Origin: Pteria penguin
Lineage: Eukaryota > Mollusca > Bivalvia > Pterioida > Pteriidae
Direction of reading: 5' to 3'
Length of the DNA stretch: 64,000 bases
Assembly: GCA_035048485.1 (NCBI GenBank)
Contig: CM068581.1
Coordinates: 68,095,381 to 68,159,380, forward strand
Shown piece by piece: positions 52,205 to 64,000 of the stretch (its first letter is position 1; each line of letters opens with the position of its first letter). The notes under the pieces were generated by a model that searched no databases, was not told the origin of the DNA, and worked only from the letters and a program-made list of their open reading frames with translations. The translations under genes were made by a program, and so were the position numbers.

Positions 52205-52378
52205 CCATATTCCGGTTTTGATAAATAACGACTTTTTGTCAGAGCTAATACCTTTTGGCGTTGTATTTCATAGTGACGTTATAATGAATCTATGTCATGC
52301 GTTATGACGTCACTATGAAAAACAACAAAATGTATTAGCTCGGACAAAAAGACAGCAATTATCAAAACCGGAATATGG
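52205..52378. mobile_element. Fold-back MITE, 174 bp
   Basis: CCATATTCCGGTTTTGATAA is inverted as TTATCAAAACCGGAATATGG. The arms extend through GAGCTAATAC...GTATTAGCTC and then GTGACGTTATAATG...CGTTATGACGTCAC. No ORF and no clear target duplication. Confidence 0.8.
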
Positions 52379-52955
52379 TCTATTAGACAAGTAACCATAG
52401 ATTTTGGCATGTACAAGTTTTCACTGATTTTGGTCAATTCGTGACACATCGGTCGAAATTTCTGTGCAGTACATCAGATGTATGCCGTTACTATGTGATA
52501 GAACTCGCAAACAAGCATGATGTCTAAACAAGAAGTCTTAATAACCAAGATGTGACACTTTTGTGAAATAATTTCTATTTACTCATGATTAACAAGCTGT
52601 AATGATGAAATAGGAATGCTTTCCACGGCAACTTTGTCAATATAAGCTGTTGTCCTAAATCTAAGTCAAATTCCAAGGTCAAAAAGTCAAAATTTTGGCA
52701 CCGACGGAAAAGTCTTGTCACAAGGAATACACAAGTGAAATGTGAGGGTAAAGGTTATGGTCACAAGATCAAAATTATTTGTACTGATGAAAAGGTCTCG
52801 CTTCACAAGGAATACGCATATTAAATATGAAAGCCCTACCTCTTTGGATTCGAAAGATATATCCAATTCCATGTTAAAGTGTTTTGTCACAATCAAACGG
52901 CCAAGCTAATAACTAGATACCGTCAAATCCTTGATTCAGGGGTCATAAAAAGAGA
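52379..52955. repeat. AGGTCA-type dispersed repeat and flank
   Basis: 52620-52890 has CCAAGGTCAAAAAGTC, AAAGTCTTGTCACAAGGAAT, GGTTATGGTCACAAGATC and GGAATACGCATATTAAATAT, a common dispersed repeat related to 60060-60180. The rest shows no gene. Confidence 0.5.
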
Positions 52956-55900
52956 AACACAGCATTTAAACTGTAATAATTTATTAAGAAAAAAACATAG
53001 TTGATTATACATCTCTTGTACCCGCAATCATAACGAAGAACAAAATGTCTTCCTTTCTTAATCTACTCTTACCACTGAAAAAGATAAGAAAGGTAAATAA
53101 CAACAGCTACAAGTCGAAATTATCACACATTTAGTCCATTAATCATTCTCTAATCTACTCCATACATTCTGTAGATTCAATATCTTATGCTTGTGTACTG
53201 AACAAGTTCCAGGTAAATTACATCACTGCCAAAATAGTAATATTAATGTTTAAATTTGGCTTTAATTCCATGTTAACTATAGGGACCATCAATGAAATAT
53301 AATTTACAAAGGTATGTTGTTGGAGTGCAGTAGTACACTGCCAAACTTCCTCAAATCCTTATAAAATCCAAATCCTGTATCACAGGCAGTAGTGACTTAG
53401 GTTACTCAAAATACAGAAATACAGGCAAGTCTGACATGAAAATAGACATAGAATATTTAAATTTAATTTTTAAATGATTTCAAGGCCTAAGAACAATTTA
53501 AAGTTTCTTTTTCACAGACCGATAAAAATAATGTCTTCATTCCTCCATATATCTGAATAAGATAATTAGTAATGTGCAGATACATGCTTTCACAAGAATG
53601 TACTTCTCTTTTCACTTTAATACCTTTAGTCTTAAACAATAATGCAAAAACATACAAATTTTACATCCCAATTGTAATATTGAGGCAACAAAAATTTCCA
53701 ATGGCCCTTTTGTTTTTCAGATTTTGGTCTAAACTACATGTATAAGATTAACAGGACTTTTATAGATCCCTCTATATTTTGCATTTTGGAATTATAGGAC
53801 AGCTTTGACCCAACCTGTCTTGAGTGCCAGGATTTTCTTAAAAGAAAATGATTTATAATGTTAGAGTCTCCATATGATAATTTTCTTATCTGAGTGAACA
53901 ATATCTTGAATTGTTTGTGTATTCATAATGTATATAACACACTATCCATACTTACCACTTATAAGTTCAATCTGATTAAAACCATATCTTTATTCCACTT
54001 CTCAATTTGTCCCATTGTGGATAAAGATCTGGCGAAACTCCGTCAGGGGTCATGTTCTGGTGAACTGTGATTTTCAGCCAATCAGTGGATCGGCTACAAA
54101 TTCCTAGGAATGAAGTTAACATCCGCAGCATGCGTGGCCCAGAAGGTAGTTTTTCAACAGTGTTTGTTATATATTGCGTCACTATCACATGCCTAGCCGA
54201 GTCATTTATTAGCTACGGGAAATAACGGTTTCAGTGACTGAAATGTCATCAGAATTCACTAGAACATGACCCCTTATAGGGTTTCGCCAGATCTTTATCC
54301 GTAATGGGACAAATAGAGAAGCGGAATAAAGATATGGTTTTAATCAGATTGTTATAAGTTATATATCAACTATTTATAAAACGACTTTGAAGTACATGCT
54401 CCAAGACACACTGGCATTGTTATAAATATAATATCATACAAGTATTTACATGTAATGAATCATAAAAACAAAAATAAAAAAAGACAGTATATACTTTTTC
54501 AGTAAATAATCTACTATTGATTTTTGTTTTCAACACAAGTTCGGATTCATTTGACAAAATTTACCTGGAATAGAAGATGCCTTCGTTACACGTGTCAAAT
54601 TGAGTGCTACCTATTTATACCATAATCATACATGTATATAGATTATGAACTGTTAAAGCAGTGATATTCAAATTAAAGGAAAAATAGAATATGATTACAA
54701 CAGACAATAAGGTGTGTCAATAAATGTTACGCTTATGCTACTAATACATGTAATAATAATAAACGGAAAATGAAACAATCTATATTTCACTCTTGGAAAC
54801 ACAACATGAATTTTTTTTTCACTTTGAATACAAAAAAATAATTTAAGGGGTACACCTGTGAATTACTTTTCTTTTAAACATTTTCTAGTACATACATATC
54901 AAAATAAAATTCTGCCTACAATAATCCAGATACAATATCCTTACTTACTTTATATACATGTCAAATCCAATGGTATACAAAGTTATTGGTCCCATTCATT
55001 CTACACCAAGTCTTAGCACAAGTTTGATTCCAATCTTGGCTAATTAATCTTTCATCCATAAAAGACAAAGTGACAAGTTTATAAACATAACTAATCTAAC
55101 TTTTATGATAAAAGGCATTACAAGTAAATCATGGATATATAAACTTTATATCCACAACAATTTAGTAATTTCTTTATAAAATTGGATATTTAAAAGATAT
55201 CATTTTATCAAAAATTCATAGTGCTCAAAAAGTAGGAAGTATATTTTTGAAAGGAAATGTAAATTTAGTACAAGACAAAATTTCAGTATTAATGTATTCA
55301 CCTTTTTATCTGATCTGTATATTATCAATAAAATACAGGTACTACACTGTATACATGCAAAACTAGGATCAATATAAAATTTTGATTTTCATAGTAACTG
55401 TTGTAGTTTCTCATTTTTCAGACAATCAAAGAAACAGGACTGTAATGTTCACCGTGCTTTTATTATCAAGACAATGTCATATGGTTAAATTTACATGGAA
55501 ACAATTGACCATGATATAGACTTTGCAGTTATGGAATGGATCCAAAAATCTTTCGAAGACACATTTTTACATTATGTTGTGAATTTGGTTAAAACAATCT
55601 TTCACAATATCTTTTGTAGTAAAATTTTCTTGTTCACCATTCTCATACGCCTGATAAATTCCATTAGGCCAAACATAAATATATGCATGTTTCCTGTAAC
55701 ATGCTGAAAAAAAATATTAGGGGCGGTAGGTCAGTATTTCTTTTTTTTCTTTACTTTTTTTTTTTTTTTTTCTTTTTAATATTTTGCATTTTCACTTACT
55801 ACTGAATCAAAGTCTGTGGGCAACTGAATGCATTTGGATCACTCACAAGTAACAATTACTTATTTTTTTCACCAAACAATTATCCCCTGGATATCAAAAA

Positions 55901-56624
55901 CTACATTTCAAGGCAAATATTCAATATTGCAATAATTTTTTATTGAAAAAGCAGTAGAAGGTCGGGGTCAAAAAATAGGGTTGGTCCAGGTTACAGGAAA
56001 CATACATGTTTTTTCTTTTGGCCTTAATGGATCCAACAGTAAATATCCACTGAACAAAATATTGAATATACTTGTAGACACAAACGCAGAACATTTTTCA
56101 TGGGTGTAACTCTTAAATTCACTACCAAAAGGACAAAGTCAAAGTATATAATACCAGACTTTAAACATACTGCATTTTAAATGAAATTACGATCAAAGAA
56201 CCAGCCAAATCTAAAATCAGCAGCTTATTTTCACAACATCTGAATATAACATCTTGCATCAACACAGATAACATGATGTTTAAATTGCAAAAACACCTGA
56301 ACGAAAAAAATAAATACAAAGGCACAAAACAAAGTGTTCTGTTCTGATTTTTAAACTAAATAGTTTAACAAACACTGACAATGCCATTGCTTTAATAGCC
56401 ATTCAGAAAGCAAATCTGAACACATAATGTTAATCACATCACTGTACAACAGTGTTCTCTTTTGTTAGCTTCACTGTGAGCTATTTTCAATTCCGTGTCA
56501 ACGAAATCATGTGAAAATTCAACAGAAGTGTTACACTGTGGCAGACATGAAGTAAGCACGAGGGGATAGAACTGTGTGTAAGTTTGATTAATTCTGGTGT
56601 GTGTACACCTTAGTACTGCCTCAT
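52956..56624 (-). other. Probable 3' UTR of BTBD10/KCTD20 homologue
   Basis: Downstream of the stop at 56625 the minus strand has no coding frame. AATAAA at 52980-52985 (plus TTTATT) is a candidate poly-A signal about 3.64 kb after the stop, with an A-rich stretch between. Other AATAAA-like sites exist, so the end is uncertain. The interval contains a MITE (53968-54351) and an inverted repeat pair (55683-55705 with 55985-56010). Confidence 0.45.
53968..54351. mobile_element. Long-TIR MITE (384 bp) with 9-bp target duplication, Mutator-like
   Basis: Terminal inverted repeats of about 75 bp start CAATCTGATTAAAACCATAT and end ATATGGTTTTAATCAGATTG. TTATAAGTT is duplicated exactly on both sides (53959-53967 and 54352-54360). 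A 9-bp duplication with long TIRs points to the Mutator superfamily. The interior has no ORF. The 100-bp copy at 4945-5044 is a derivative. Confidence 0.9.
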
Positions 56625-63657
<7,033 letters not shown>

Positions 63658-64000
63658 CTGAAAGAAAAACAAAAATTAAGCATTAACTTGGTAATACTGT
63701 AAATATAATGTTTTACGGTATTTTCAACATGGCCTTTTCAAAACATGATATCTGCTTAAATAAAAAGTATTATATTCATTTGCAATACACTGAAAAAATA
63801 AAGTGCCATAATTTTAATTATTTGAATCATATCATGACTATACTATAAATTATCTATTAGAATTAATCAGAAGTTACAAAGTTGTCTAACACTTCTTGAA
63901 TCACTGTAAAATTATCTTTTGCAGCTAAATGTGTATTTGTCTGAATTTTACAATTAAACACTAGAATGACATAAAACTTTTACAGTGAATATTCAATACT
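63658..64000 (-). other. BTBD10/KCTD20 intron running off the window
   Basis: AT-rich intron upstream of the first visible exon. No further exon recognised before the edge. Confidence 0.6.

Noticed and set aside
55670..56010. MITE with ends CATGTTTCCTGTAAC
   Set aside because: Inverted arms are only about 20 bases with interruptions, and no target duplication is visible. Noted as an inverted pair only.

Overview
This window is eukaryotic nuclear DNA: AT-rich, intron-bearing, gene-poor and full of decayed transposons. The repeat families look to me like those of a bivalve mollusc (tRNA-headed SINEs with an ACGTAAAACACCAATCAA-type tail, Ty3/Gypsy elements with a TatD-like ORF, TGACCT-rich dispersed repeats). 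That assignment rests on pattern memory, not on a search.

Only two host genes are recognisable with confidence, both on the minus strand and both cut by a window edge. At the left edge (1-484) is the N-terminus of a GT31 beta-1,3-galactosyltransferase-like type II membrane protein. At the right (56625-63657) are the last seven coding exons of a BTBD10/KCTD20 homologue with a BTB domain, followed by a probable 3.7 kb 3' UTR that carries a long-TIR MITE.

Between 5.4 and 50.9 kb I see the remains of a minus-strand tandem array of an unidentified small three-exon gene. Its units are: A (exon 1 at 13071-13165, exon 3 at 6240-6397); B (tail only, 13710-14270); C (exon 1 stub 37285-37311, exon 2 28515-28886, exon 3 28340-28412); D (exon 1 48208-48301, exon 2 37853-38224, exon 3 37560-37724); E (exon 1 50738-50832, exon 2 49837-50225, exon 3 49500-49670). 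Introns and intergenic spaces of this array have been filled with mobile elements.

The main mobile family is a Ty3/Gypsy retrotransposon present three times: copy 1 (+, about 7.0-12.3 kb), copy 2 (-, 19.2-24.3 kb) and copy 3 (-, 39.7-47.6 kb). Combining the copies, the order is gag with an N-terminal helix-hairpin-helix, protease, RT, RNase H, integrase, a C-terminal PHD finger and a stop. A separate downstream ORF follows, with a basic N-terminal module, a zinc-finger-like module and a TatD-type metallohydrolase domain, then a polypurine tract and a TGTGGTA LTR. No copy is intact, but three copies in two orientations share this layout. An accessory TatD nuclease in the env position, probably reached by splicing, is the most unusual system here.

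Other elements are a DUF4371-type hAT transposase relic (16.4-18.8 kb), a CR1-like LINE fragment (24.35-26.0 kb), a LINE inserted in a related LINE (29.7-34.9 kb), a reverse transcriptase fragment with a YIDD motif (35.6-36.2 kb), a LINE C-terminus (36.7-37.2 kb) and several SINEs. There are also fold-back MITEs and a miniature LTR element whose LTR resembles a tRNA gene (39.1-39.7 and 47.6 kb).
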